33,126 bases of DNA from Candidatus Saccharimonadota bacterium (GTDB lineage: Bacteria > Patescibacteriota > Saccharimonadia > Saccharimonadales > Saccharimonadaceae): the NCBI GenBank assembly GCA_009778675.1, contig WRFU01000010.1, forward strand, positions 1 to 33,126, in the 5' to 3' direction. The position numbers and the translations under genes were made by a program. Of the stretch, positions 15,489-23,152 are shown piece by piece (within the stretch, counting starts at the first letter, position 1; every line of letters starts with the position of its first letter). Under the pieces are notes generated by a model that made no database searches, had not been told where the DNA came from, and was given only the letters and a program-made list of their open reading frames with translations.

Positions 15489-17806
15489 ACGTAATCTTTC
15501 ACCTCTGGCAAATCGTCGCCATATTCATGAATATAATGTTGATGTTCGTAAATTTTAGCCATATATTTTTCGAGCAATTGAGTGACTGTTTCGTCATCGA
15601 TAATGCCGCTATTATTTGCTCGGCGAAAGATATTCATGGCCACGTCGTAGCGACTGGTGTGGTTGCGAATATGCATGTCGAAACTGGTGGTGGTGCTACC
15701 ATTTTCGCCATAACCACGCAGCGTGATACGCTGAGAGTCGGTATAATTTGATAAAATCTGCTTGCACGTGCCTGGGTAGCCATGAAAACTAAAGATAATT
15801 GGTTTATCGGGTGTAAAAATTTCGTCGAAACGTTCGCGTGATAATTTATTATGCGTAGTGCCAATCGCGCCATTGCTAAAGGCTGAAATATTAACAAACC
15901 TTAGGCGTAAATCTGGTAGTTCGGTTTTGGCTAACTGTAAACCATATAGGGCTTCTTTGCTAACATAATCACCAGCTGCCGCCACGATAATTTGTGGCTG
16001 ATTATCGCTGGCAAAACTAAAAATCATTGCCCCGCTATTTAGTAATTGATAGCGAGCCTGAGCAATGGTTAGCCAACGCGGTTCGTCTGTTTTGCCGGCC
16101 GTAATGATATTGACGGCGTTCTTACTTTTTAGGCTAAACTCAGTGGCAACCAGTGTGCTGGTATCATCAATCGGCAATAACACGTTGACTAAATTACTGG
16201 GTCTGATTAGCATATCACTAATAAAACCAGGGTTTTGGTGACTAAAGCCATTGTGATCTTGCCGCCAACCGGTTGACGACAAAATATAAGTAGCTGCCGG
16301 TGTATCCGTGCGCCATTTTATATTTTTGGACTGTTCTAAGAATTTTAGATACTGATCAACCATACTAACCACAATTGGCATAAAGGCTTCATAGCTGGTC
16401 ATCACGGCATGTCGGCCAGTCAGGGTGTAGCCCTGCATTAGCCCCTGCAGAGTATTTTCGCTTAAAATTTCTGTAACGCGACCATCTGGGCTCATATATT
16501 TATCTTGATCTAGCAGTGGCCTGAGCCAGCTACGATTGGTCGCTTCAAAAATAGCGTCTAATTTATTGCTCGAAGTTTCATCGGGCGAGAAAAAGCGAAA
16601 ATTCTGAGCTGCCTGGTTAGTGCTAAAAACATCACGTAAATATTCGCCAACCCGGTTCATCGACTGCGATACCACTTCGCCAGGTTTGGTGTTGTTAAAG
16701 TTTTGCAAGTTAAGCTCTGGTAATTCTAGTTTTGTAAAATGGTTGACATACGGTGTTCGCCCCATACGCTTGCTATCTTTTGGCAACACGTTATCGACAA
16801 AATCACCAAAACCTTTGCGCGGTTTGAATAGTTCTTCAAATTTATATGATTTTAGCCAACTTTCTAGCATTTTACGCTGTTTGGTATCAGTTTTAGCCTG
16901 AGTCAAGATTACCTGATGGCTTAAATAATTACCTTCTATCATTTGACCATCTAGCTCTTTGGGTCCGGTTTCGCCTTTTTTGGTACGCATTACGATAAAC
17001 GGTAGTTTAAAGAATCCGTTAGCTTGGCTGGTTTTGATGGATTGGATAACTTCGTGGACATGATCTAACGCTTTGATCATTTGGTCGTCAAAATCTTCGG
17101 GCTTGTCTTCGCTAACCACAATTGGTTGATAGCCCAAGCCCGCTAACCAGCAAACTATTTCGGCGTCAGACATGCGGCCATAAACAGTTGGTCCCGAAAT
17201 TTTATAGCCATTCAAATGTAAAATTGGTAGCACCACGCCATTGGTTTTGGGGCTAATTAGTTTGTTTAAATTTAACGAAGCTAGCAGGCTAGCAGTTTCG
17301 GCTTCGCCATCGCCAATCAGGCAAGCCACAATTAGATTGGGGTTGTCTAAAGCAGCGCCATAAGACGTGCTTAAACTGTAGCCTAATTCGCCGCCTTCTA
17401 AAATTACACCTGGCGTTAGTGGGCTAGCGTGGCTAGGGAATCCATACGGCCAACTAAAGTTTTTACCAATGTACCTAATGCCTAACTTATTTTGCGTGGC
17501 TTGTGGGTAATATTTGGCTAATGTGTTTTCTAAAAATAAGTTAGCTTGCAAGGCCGGGAAGCCGTGGCCTGGCCCTAGCACAAACATTGTTTCTAGGTTG
17601 AACCGTTTAGTCCAGGCGCTTAAGTGCGCGTAAGCACGGTTAATGCCCGGGCAAGTCCCCCAGTGGCCTAGTAACCTGGGCTTGATATCATCGGCTTTAA
17701 GCGGCCGTTCGAGCAAAAAGTTATCTTGCAAAAAAATCTGCGCTACGCATAAGTAATCGGCTGCACGCACATACTTGTTAATATCTGTTTTTAAGTCACC
17801 CACCAT
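15467..17806 (-). CDS. xfp: Xylulose-5-phosphate/fructose-6-phosphate phosphoketolase
   Basis: A thiamine-diphosphate enzyme that cleaves xylulose-5-phosphate (and often fructose-6-phosphate) with phosphate to acetyl-phosphate plus glyceraldehyde-3-phosphate (or erythrose-4-phosphate). The 779-residue protein carries the family motifs GHWGTCPGI, GPGHGFPALQ, the cofactor-binding GDGEAE...NGYKISGPT region, and DHNGFSHQNPGF in the pyrimidine domain. Length is typical. The start at 17806 lies nine bases after a TATAAT with extended TGG, so the leader is at most a few bases; GTG at 17803 is an alternative. It overlaps ackA by 22 bp. Substrate range (X5P only or dual) cannot be told by eye. Confidence 0.97.
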   Translation of the reverse strand: MVGDLKTDINKYVRAADYLCVAQIFLQDNFLLERPLKADDIKPRLLGHWGTCPGINRAYAHLSAWTKRFNLETMFVLGPGHGFPALQANLFLENTLAKYYPQATQNKLGIRYIGKNFSWPYGFPSHASPLTPGVILEGGELGYSLSTSYGAALDNPNLIVACLIGDGEAETASLLASLNLNKLISPKTNGVVLPILHLNGYKISGPTVYGRMSDAEIVCWLAGLGYQPIVVSEDKPEDFDDQMIKALDHVHEVIQSIKTSQANGFFKLPFIVMRTKKGETGPKELDGQMIEGNYLSHQVILTQAKTDTKQRKMLESWLKSYKFEELFKPRKGFGDFVDNVLPKDSKRMGRTPYVNHFTKLELPELNLQNFNNTKPGEVVSQSMNRVGEYLRDVFSTNQAAQNFRFFSPDETSSNKLDAIFEATNRSWLRPLLDQDKYMSPDGRVTEILSENTLQGLMQGYTLTGRHAVMTSYEAFMPIVVSMVDQYLKFLEQSKNIKWRTDTPAATYILSSTGWRQDHNGFSHQNPGFISDMLIRPSNLVNVLLPIDDTSTLVATEFSLKSKNAVNIITAGKTDEPRWLTIAQARYQLLNSGAMIFSFASDNQPQIIVAAAGDYVSKEALYGLQLAKTELPDLRLRFVNISAFSNGAIGTTHNKLSRERFDEIFTPDKPIIFSFHGYPGTCKQILSNYTDSQRITLRGYGENGSTTTSFDMHIRNHTSRYDVAMNIFRRANNSGIIDDETVTQLLEKYMAKIYEHQHYIHEYGDDLPEVKDYVWQGKIK

Positions 17807-17815
17807 AACATTCTT

Positions 17816-17821
17816 ATTATA
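17816..17821 (-). promoter_or_regulatory. Extended -10 of the xfp-ackA operon
   Basis: TGG-TATAAT on the minus strand, nine bases before the ATG. No strong -35 at 17 bp. Predicts an almost leaderless message. Confidence 0.6.
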
Positions 17822-17874
17822 CCACGCTAAACCTTAGCCCAACGACCACTGGCTGGCGCAAAAGTTTGCAATAA

Positions 17875-17902
17875 AAAACTCCCGCCACATAGCAGGAGTT
17901 TT
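17875..17902 (-). terminator. Intrinsic terminator of the 17986-18615 gene
   Basis: Minus-strand stem AAAACTCCTGC/GCGGGAGTTTT (11 bp with one T-G wobble), loop TATGTG, then TTATTG. A classical stem and T tract. Confidence 0.85.
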
Positions 17903-17950
17903 AATGAGCACAACACCCGCGCCAATTGGCAAACGAGATATGTGCTCATT
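17903..17950 (-). other. Structured 3' region before the terminator
   Basis: Arms AATGAGCAC (17942-17950 read on the minus strand) and GTGCTCATT (17903-17911) pair over 9 bp and enclose the smaller palindrome GCCAATTGGC. It abuts the terminator at 17875-17902. A weak extended -10 (TGATAAAAT) directly upstream means it could also be a short independent RNA. Confidence 0.5.
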
Positions 17951-17985
17951 TTATCATGAAGCGTGAGTCAGAAAAAGGCCAAGGC

Positions 17986-18615
17986 CTAAGCTTTTTTTGA
18001 CCCCACCAGAAGGAGACGGACAGCATAGCGCGAGTACGAATAGTCGTAGTCCAAGCACGAACCGACCCAGCGAACGTCGACACCCACGTCCCCAACCGCA
18101 CACAGCAGCCGGCCGCCGGTCTTGAAGGCTTTTGTGCCAACACATTCAGTGGCGGCGAGATTGGCAAAAGCTGCCATGTTATCTTGCTGCAGGGCGGCGG
18201 TAGCCAGGAGATTCCAGGCTTCGATGTCCATAACTCGGATATCGTCGCCCGAGGCTTTGGATAACCGCTTGGCCAGCTCCAACCCGATTTTACGCTTGGT
18301 CGACCAACTGTCTTCCGTTAGCGTAGAAATAACCTGGCCATGCTCGTTGACAACCATTTGGTTGTTTTCGTCATAGACGGCGCCCAGGAAAGTGATTTCC
18401 CGGCCGACGTCTTCCGGCATAAGAGCCCGTGGCGCCTTGGCATAATTTGGATCAATGTAATCCAAATCCTTGGTATCCCGCAGTTTGTCGCGCAGAGAAG
18501 CTTGTTGGTTAAGCGTGTCGAGCACCGTTTTCCCAAGCTCGGGTATTTCAGTGGTCAGGATTGGCACAGCTACTAAGTGCGGTGTCGGGATTTCAGGCAA
18601 AAGAGTAAGCGCCAT
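17986..18615 (-). CDS. Unknown protein with strong promoter and folded leader
   Basis: A 209-residue protein with no signal peptide. The N-terminus is proline/leucine-rich (MALTLLPEIPTPHLVAVPIL), the middle is charged and helical, and the C-terminal third contains an alanine-rich helix followed by a glycine/valine/tyrosine beta-like stretch ending LLVGSKKA. I recognise no family. The start is fixed by an AAAGGAG site seven bases before the ATG at 18615. Base composition looks visibly more GC-rich than the neighbours, hinting at transfer or special selection. It is monocistronic: promoter 18729-18757, a ~107-nt leader with three hairpins, and a terminator at 17875-17902. It sits between xfp and grpE. 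Confidence 0.75.
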   Translation of the reverse strand: MALTLLPEIPTPHLVAVPILTTEIPELGKTVLDTLNQQASLRDKLRDTKDLDYIDPNYAKAPRALMPEDVGREITFLGAVYDENNQMVVNEHGQVISTLTEDSWSTKRKIGLELAKRLSKASGDDIRVMDIEAWNLLATAALQQDNMAAFANLAATECVGTKAFKTGGRLLCAVGDVGVDVRWVGSCLDYDYSYSRYAVRLLLVGSKKA

Positions 18616-18641
18616 GTTTGGCTCCTTTCGGTAGGTAGTTT

Positions 18642-18716
18642 CATGATACTAAAAAGGTGCTTCCACACCTTTATGAGTATCATGTTGAGGCGATAGCCTC
18701 AACACCCCTAGGGGTG
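18642..18716 (-). ncRNA. Structured 5' leader with three adjacent hairpins
   Basis: On the minus strand, in order: a CACCCC-TA-GGGGTG palindrome (18703-18716); GTTGAGGC-TATC-GCCTCAAC (18684-18703); and a long stem made of CATGATACT/AGTATCATG (9 bp, 18642-18650 with 18676-18684), an asymmetric internal loop, AAAGGTG/CACCTTT (7 bp) and a six-base loop. The elements abut, so they may stack coaxially. The ribosome site follows about 20 bases later. It fits no riboswitch class I can name. Confidence 0.65.
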
Positions 18717-18728
18717 GATTATTCTTTC

Positions 18729-18757
18729 ATTGTAGCACAGTGGGGCAGAAAAGTCAA
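18729..18757 (-). promoter_or_regulatory. Strong promoter for the 17986-18615 gene
   Basis: -35 TTGACT (18752-18757), 17-bp spacer, extended TGC and -10 TACAAT (18729-18734), minus strand. The expected start is near 18722, which gives a leader of about 107 nt. Confidence 0.85.
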
Positions 18758-18767
18758 TATACACAAC

Positions 18768-19235
18768 CTATTTATAGGTGACTTTTACCTGGGTGTGGCG
18801 GATAACTTTGTCACCCAGTTTGTAACCTGGCAGCAATTCTTGCTGAATAATTTCTTTGTCGCCTTCGGCTTCGTCTGCCAACATTGCTTCGTGTAGTTGG
18901 GGGTCAAATTCACTGCCGGGTTTAGCATCAATTTTAGTTACACCTAGCGCCGCTAACTGATTTTCTAGTTTGATCTTTAGACTCATTACACCTTTAACCC
19001 AATCATTATTTTTTAAATCTTTTGGCAGGTGCACTAGCGAACGTTCAATATCATCAACGATTGGTAGTAGTTTCATTATTGTTGTAGCTTTCACAACATC
19101 TGCCATTTGCAGTTTTTCTTGTTCAACTCGTTTGCGATAGTTCTCGAAATCCGCCCGTACACGTTGCAGATCAGCGGTTAAATCATTAATTTTGAGCAGT
19201 AACTCATTTTCTTCTTTGCTAATTTTATTGGTCAT
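18768..19235 (-). CDS. grpE: Nucleotide exchange factor GrpE
   Basis: GrpE releases ADP from DnaK and so sets the chaperone cycle. The 155-residue protein starts with a long charged coiled coil with the typical RVRADFENYRKR motif (about residues 26-37), then the four-helix region (LLPIVDDIERSL) and the C-terminal beta domain (GSEFDPQLHEAM, then GYKLGDKVIRHTQVKV). Slightly shorter than most because the variable N-terminal tail is missing. The start overlaps the hrcA stop by ATGA, so hrcA and grpE form one HrcA-regulated operon. Confidence 0.96.
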   Translation of the reverse strand: MTNKISKEENELLLKINDLTADLQRVRADFENYRKRVEQEKLQMADVVKATTIMKLLPIVDDIERSLVHLPKDLKNNDWVKGVMSLKIKLENQLAALGVTKIDAKPGSEFDPQLHEAMLADEAEGDKEIIQQELLPGYKLGDKVIRHTQVKVTYK

Positions 19236-19930
19236 AGTGCTTCCTCTAGCATGGCGCCGGCGTGACGCACTAGTTGGGTTACCCTGGCATAGTTTTGGCG
19301 GGTTGGGCCTAATACACCAATGTAACTTTTATCGGAATACGGGCTGCGGAAACGGCTAATTATTAGGCTAGCACCACTAGCTTTGCCAATCGGGTTCTCG
19401 CTGCCAATAAACACATTTAGTGGTTCATTGGGTGCGGTTTCGCGCAGCCATGGTTCTAAATTGTCTAATAGACTCGCGACCGATTGCACATGATTAGTAT
19501 TTAAAAACTCTGGCTGAGCAAACAAATTAGCAATCCCGCTCATATATAACTGGCCGCCAATTGTGGCCATGCCCAAGTTGCCAGTCAGTTCTACTAGGCT
19601 ATCGACAGCGCTGCGGATGGCTTGATCGGCTCGGCTGTTACTGGTAACACGCGCTTCGATCGCTCTCGCACTGCGATCGAGTTTTGGCATTTCTTCACTT
19701 TCGGTTAAGTGATTCACGTATAACCGATATCCAGCATCGGTTGGCACACGGCCAGCACTAGTGTGTGGTTGGTAAATTAGCCCCATTTCTTCGAGTTTGA
19801 CCATTTCAGCCCGAATAGTAGCACTACTGGCATTAAATAGCTTGGCTAGGGTAACACTACCCACCGGCACAGCCACCTCGGCGTATTGTTCAATAATGGC
19901 AAATAAAATCTGCCTTTGACGCTCTGTCAT
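19232..19930 (-). CDS. hrcA: Heat-inducible repressor HrcA, short form
   Basis: HrcA binds CIRCE operators and represses chaperone genes; its activity depends on folding help from chaperonins. The protein has the N-terminal winged helix (SSATIRAEMVKLEEMGLI followed by QPHTSAGRVPTDAGYRLYV) and a C-terminal part with the family GPTRQNYARV stretch. At 232 residues it is about 100 shorter than usual (~340), so part of the central GAF-like and insertion domains is missing, with an intact frame. It has its own CIRCE (19950-19976), so it represses itself. The -10 ends six bases before the ATG, which predicts a leaderless mRNA. Confidence 0.95.
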   Translation of the reverse strand: MTERQRQILFAIIEQYAEVAVPVGSVTLAKLFNASSATIRAEMVKLEEMGLIYQPHTSAGRVPTDAGYRLYVNHLTESEEMPKLDRSARAIEARVTSNSRADQAIRSAVDSLVELTGNLGMATIGGQLYMSGIANLFAQPEFLNTNHVQSVASLLDNLEPWLRETAPNEPLNVFIGSENPIGKASGASLIISRFRSPYSDKSYIGVLGPTRQNYARVTQLVRHAGAMLEEAL

Positions 19931-19936
19931 ATCTTT

Positions 19937-19965
19937 ATGTTAACAAAAGTTAGCACTCGTGTCAA
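19937..19965 (-). promoter_or_regulatory. hrcA-grpE promoter (leaderless)
   Basis: -35 TTGACA (19960-19965) within CIRCE, 17-bp spacer, -10 TAACAT (19937-19942), then six bases to the hrcA ATG. Confidence 0.8.
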
Positions 19966-19976
19966 TTGAGTGCTAA
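19950..19976 (-). promoter_or_regulatory. CIRCE operator upstream of hrcA-grpE
   Basis: Perfect TTAGCACTC-N9-GAGTGCTAA. Confidence 0.97.
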
Positions 19977-19981
19977 CAGGC

Positions 19982-20010
19982 AGCGCCCTGCCAAAAGTCG
20001 ACAGGGCGCT
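19982..20010 (-). terminator. GC-rich hairpin after the 20054-20353 gene
   Basis: 9-bp perfect stem AGCGCCCTG/CAGGGCGCT with an 11-base loop between the unknown gene and the hrcA operator. It lacks a T tract on the minus strand, so terminator function is likely but not certain. Confidence 0.55.
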
Positions 20011-20053
20011 TATAATATATGGGAAATTGGTAAAGAGTTGGGATAAAAGTTAT

Positions 20054-20353
20054 TTATTCTACTTTTTTGATGAACGCAATTAACACCGGAACGGCATGCA
20101 AACCATCATTAAAATTAAGCCAGGCTCTACAACCCTGTAGCTTGGTGACTGTAGCTACCGTTTGGTGTCGATCGTGATAATCCTTCAACATCGGGACATA
20201 AATGCCATTTTCAGGATCGTACTTGATTGCCGCCAGCCTAAATCGCCGCTCTTTTGGCATATCTGGATAGGCTAGCCTCGTGATCCTTTCCCATGGCAAA
20301 AGTTTTACCCTGTCGCCGACTCGGATTTTACTTGCTGACATCGCTTCCGTCAT
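20054..20353 (-). CDS. Small basic unknown protein
   Basis: A 99-residue protein rich in arginine, lysine and aromatic residues, with a beta-rich IRVGDRVKLLPW opening that recalls small beta-barrel (SH3/KOW-like) folds, but this is only a visual impression. No signal peptide or membrane helix. The ATG at 20353 follows an AAGGAG site. It has a good promoter (20437-20465), a leader of about 75 nt with a short AGGCC/GGTCT hairpin, and a GC-rich hairpin after the gene. Monocistronic, directly upstream of the hrcA operator. Confidence 0.7.
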   Translation of the reverse strand: MTEAMSASKIRVGDRVKLLPWERITRLAYPDMPKERRFRLAAIKYDPENGIYVPMLKDYHDRHQTVATVTKLQGCRAWLNFNDGLHAVPVLIAFIKKVE

Positions 20354-20436
20354 AGTTTCTCCTTAACTTCGTGGGTCAAACAAAAAACACTTACCATTTC
20401 CCTAAAACTGCTAGACCTTGTGGCCTCGAACTGTTA

Positions 20437-20465
20437 ATTATAGCAGATTAGCGCTTATAAAGCAA
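20437..20465 (-). promoter_or_regulatory. Promoter for the 20054-20353 gene
   Basis: -35 TTGCTT (20460-20465), 17-bp spacer, extended TGC and -10 TATAAT (20437-20442), minus strand. Confidence 0.85.
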
Positions 20466-20493
20466 CATTTAGCTATTTACTGCTACTTTAGTA

Positions 20494-20499
20494 TAGAAT
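20494..20499 (+). promoter_or_regulatory. -10 box giving a leaderless mRNA for the 20506-21126 gene
   Basis: TAGAAT, exactly six bases before the ATG at 20506. The -35 is not clear. Confidence 0.5.
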
Positions 20500-20505
20500 A
20501 TACAT

Positions 20506-21126
20506 ATGAACGAAAAACTAACCCAAATTAAAGCTTGGCTAGGCACAAGTAGCATTAATATTTTTGGGTTACCCTTTAGTGGTAAAGACACTGTAGGGCG
20601 CAAACTGGCAGAATTACTAAATGCAGAGTTTTTAAGCAGCGGCGATATTTTGCGCAATTCCGAAGCCGCCAAAACCACGGCACAGGGTGAATTAACCCCG
20701 ACCGATGAGTTTGAGCGGATTGTTCTGCCCTATTTTGCCAAACCAGAATTAGCCGAAAAACCATTATTTTTAAGTTCGATTGGTCGTTGGAGCGGCGAAG
20801 AATATAGTGTGATGCAAGCCTTGCAGCAGGCCAATCATCCGCTACAAGCCGTGATTGTGCTTAATATTTCGGAAAATAGCGTCCGCGAACGCTGGCAAGC
20901 CGCCAAGATATTAGAAGATCGTGCCGATCGCACAGATGATAAGTCCGAAGAGATCTTAAATACTAGGTTAAGTGAGTTTAACAGCAAAACCCTGCCGGTG
21001 ATTAGCCATTACCAGCAGCTGGAGTTATTGATAGCTGTTAATGGCGATCAGCCCCGCCCAGATGTGATAAATGAGGTTGTTGAAAAATTGGCTGCTAGGG
21101 CTACTGGCTCAGTCGGTCTTGACTAA
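20506..21126 (+). CDS. Adenylate-kinase-like nucleoside monophosphate kinase
   Basis: A 206-residue P-loop kinase: Walker A GLPFSGKDT at 21-29, the SSGDILRN segment that resembles the NMP-binding helix of adenylate kinases, a DRADRTDDKSEEILNTRLSEF region like the adenylate-kinase lid-to-core DDxxExxxxRL motif, and a typical C-terminal helix. The lid zinc-finger or long LID insertion is absent. It probably phosphorylates a nucleoside monophosphate, but substrate identity is inferred; it diverges enough that it may not be the cell's main adenylate kinase. One of only two substantial plus-strand genes. Its 3' end overlaps the convergent gene at 21109 by 18 bp. Confidence 0.75.
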   Translation: MNEKLTQIKAWLGTSSINIFGLPFSGKDTVGRKLAELLNAEFLSSGDILRNSEAAKTTAQGELTPTDEFERIVLPYFAKPELAEKPLFLSSIGRWSGEEYSVMQALQQANHPLQAVIVLNISENSVRERWQAAKILEDRADRTDDKSEEILNTRLSEFNSKTLPVISHYQQLELLIAVNGDQPRPDVINEVVEKLAARATGSVGLD

Positions 21127-22122
21127 TGTTAACTGATTACCACTATAACAACTATCATCTACAAACGCTTTCTTGAGATCAGGCGTATTAAATTCATCAC
21201 AAGATGGTGCCTGTTGTAAGCCCCTAAAGAACTTCCAGGTGGCGTTCTTATCAACTCGGTAGAATAACGCTACATATCCACCACCTGTTGGGAATGAATG
21301 TACACCAATTTGGGCTTTTTGATAGGGTTTGATGCGACTATTAGTGATGTTTAAGCCACCATACGCAGTCTTGACTTGAGGGCCTTGATTTGTTGTCGGA
21401 TCTGCTGAGGCACGCATAGCTTCTACAAATGGTTTATAAGCCTTGGCCGCTGCTGGGTAGTCTGCAAGATTAGCACAGCTAAAAGACATGCTAGAGATAT
21501 AACAAATAACGTGATCGTTAGTATAATAAGCTTCAACCCTTTCACCTGCGTCGTTCACAGAAGCACCGTCTGCGTAAAAAGCGTCGCCCATACCGTAAAA
21601 ATATTCCTTAAAACCAAGCGTAACTATCTTGTTTTGTAGTGCTTTAAATACTGCCGTATAAAGAGCGCCGCTATAAGTTGAGGTAGAATCACGAGAAACA
21701 TCAGCCGAATAGCCTTTACCGTTAGCATCTGTAAAGAAATCAAAGCCTTCAGTTTTATAAGCCGGCGAACCAGTACCTTCATCCACCACATAACCCCAAC
21801 TGCCACTGTTCTCTGCATTATTGATTTGCTCACTTACTACTGGCAACAATTCATTTTTGACATCCAGTGCATAATCGGTTTCATCCTTCGGTTCAACTTT
21901 AGTAGTAGTATTGTGGTTGGATTTTGATGATTTATCATCTGCGGGTTTATTAAACCAAATAAAATACGCTGCTACAGCAGCACCAATTACAATAATTACA
22001 ATTAAAATAACTACCAACCAAATTGGTGCCTGCTTTTTGGGTTTAGTAACAGGTTGCGACAACGGCTGTGACTGCGATTCTCCAATTGGTGTTGTTCGAA
22101 TTGACGATTGATCTTGATCCAT
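21109..22122 (-). CDS. Membrane-anchored extracytoplasmic protein, unknown
   Basis: A 337-residue protein with a hydrophilic, glutamine/proline-rich cytoplasmic N-terminus (about 1-32), one membrane helix (about 34-54) and a large outside domain (about 80-337) with four cysteines in the second half, possibly forming disulfides. I recognise no family. The ATG at 22122 follows an AAGGAT site and an extended -10 (22148-22153). It is convergent with the kinase at 20506-21126 and overlaps it by 18 bp. The topology suggests an envelope sensor or adhesin-like role, without direct support. Confidence 0.7.
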   Translation of the reverse strand: MDQDQSSIRTTPIGESQSQPLSQPVTKPKKQAPIWLVVILIVIIVIGAAVAAYFIWFNKPADDKSSKSNHNTTTKVEPKDETDYALDVKNELLPVVSEQINNAENSGSWGYVVDEGTGSPAYKTEGFDFFTDANGKGYSADVSRDSTSTYSGALYTAVFKALQNKIVTLGFKEYFYGMGDAFYADGASVNDAGERVEAYYTNDHVICYISSMSFSCANLADYPAAAKAYKPFVEAMRASADPTTNQGPQVKTAYGGLNITNSRIKPYQKAQIGVHSFPTGGGYVALFYRVDKNATWKFFRGLQQAPSCDEFNTPDLKKAFVDDSCYSGNQLTLVKTD

Positions 22123-22147
22123 ATTAAATCCTTACGTTTATAGTATC

Positions 22148-22153
22148 AGTATA
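22148..22153 (-). promoter_or_regulatory. Extended -10 for the 21109-22122 gene
   Basis: TGC-TATACT on the minus strand, about 25 bases before the ATG. A TTGATC lies 19 bp upstream, inside the end of the lepA C-terminal gene. Confidence 0.5.
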
Positions 22154-22174
22154 GCACCCTCCCCCGAAAGCAGA

Positions 22175-23143
22175 TCAATCACGTTTTAGCATCACCGTGA
22201 AAGCTTCGCTGGGTATATCCACTTTACCAAAACGCTTCATGCGCTTTTTGCCTTTAGCTTGTTTAGCTAAAACTTTCTTTTTGCGGGTGACATCGCCGCC
22301 ATATAGCCCAACCGTAACATCTTTGCGATAGGCCGATAAATCTTCGCGAGCAATAAATTTGCCACCAATCGCTGCTTGTAAACTAACGGCAAAATTCTGC
22401 CGTGGTATAACTTCTTTTAGTTTGGCAACTACGTCGCGGCCAAGTCTTTGAGCCTCACTACGATGCGCCATTACACTTAAAGCATCGACAATTTCGCCAG
22501 CCACATAAAAATCTACCCGCACTAAATCTTCCTCGCGATAATCGGCCAATTCGTAGTTAAACGAACCATAACCGCTGGTTACAGATTTTAGTTGATCATA
22601 AAAATCGGTTAATAAGTTAGCTAATGGTGCTTCAAAACTGATTAAAGCTCGTTTATCAATGTAGCTCATGTTGGTTTGCCGGCCACGTTTGCTGACAATC
22701 AGTTGGATCACTGCCCCCACGTAATCTTGCGGCACGACAATCTCGCCCTTAATCCATGGTTCGGCAATGTTTTTGATTTTGCTGGCATCGGGTAGTTCGC
22801 TGGCTGATTTAATATCTAATTCTTCACCATTTTGTAAAGTGACGTGGTAGTCGGTAGACGGGTTTGTTACCACTAAATCTAAGTTATATTCGCGTTCTAA
22901 CCGCTCGCGAATAATATCCATATGTAGCAAGCCTAAAAAGCCAATTCGTACACCAAAACCAAGCACCGGCGAGTTTTCTGGCGTGAATTGTAGGGCGCTG
23001 TCACTTAGCGCTAATTTTTCAACTGCATCTTTTAAATCCTGATAATCTTCGTTGCTAACTGGGAAAAATCCAGCGTAAACAAACGGCTGAACATCTTTAT
23101 AGCCCGGCAATGGTTTCACAATTGTATGTTGGGTTTCGGTCAT
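22175..23143 (-). CDS. lepA: Elongation factor 4 (LepA), C-terminal half
   Basis: LepA back-translocates ribosomes and aids ribosome assembly or stress recovery. This 322-residue protein is only the second half. It begins at the linker before domain III (PLPGYKDVQPFVYAGFFPV), contains the EF-G-like LLHMDIIRERLEREY strand-helix, domain IV, and the basic LepA-specific C-terminus (KGKKRMKRFGKVDIPSEAF). The GTPase half is at 29563-30402, on the same strand. Joining the two at the break gives about 592 residues, against 599 in E. coli, so nothing is lost. It has its own ATG at 23143 nine bases after an extended TATAAT; there is no room for a normal ribosome site. The frame is undamaged. Confidence 0.93.
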   Translation of the reverse strand: MTETQHTIVKPLPGYKDVQPFVYAGFFPVSNEDYQDLKDAVEKLALSDSALQFTPENSPVLGFGVRIGFLGLLHMDIIRERLEREYNLDLVVTNPSTDYHVTLQNGEELDIKSASELPDASKIKNIAEPWIKGEIVVPQDYVGAVIQLIVSKRGRQTNMSYIDKRALISFEAPLANLLTDFYDQLKSVTSGYGSFNYELADYREEDLVRVDFYVAGEIVDALSVMAHRSEAQRLGRDVVAKLKEVIPRQNFAVSLQAAIGGKFIAREDLSAYRKDVTVGLYGGDVTRKKKVLAKQAKGKKRMKRFGKVDIPSEAFTVMLKRD

Positions 23144-23152
23144 ATCCCTTTA

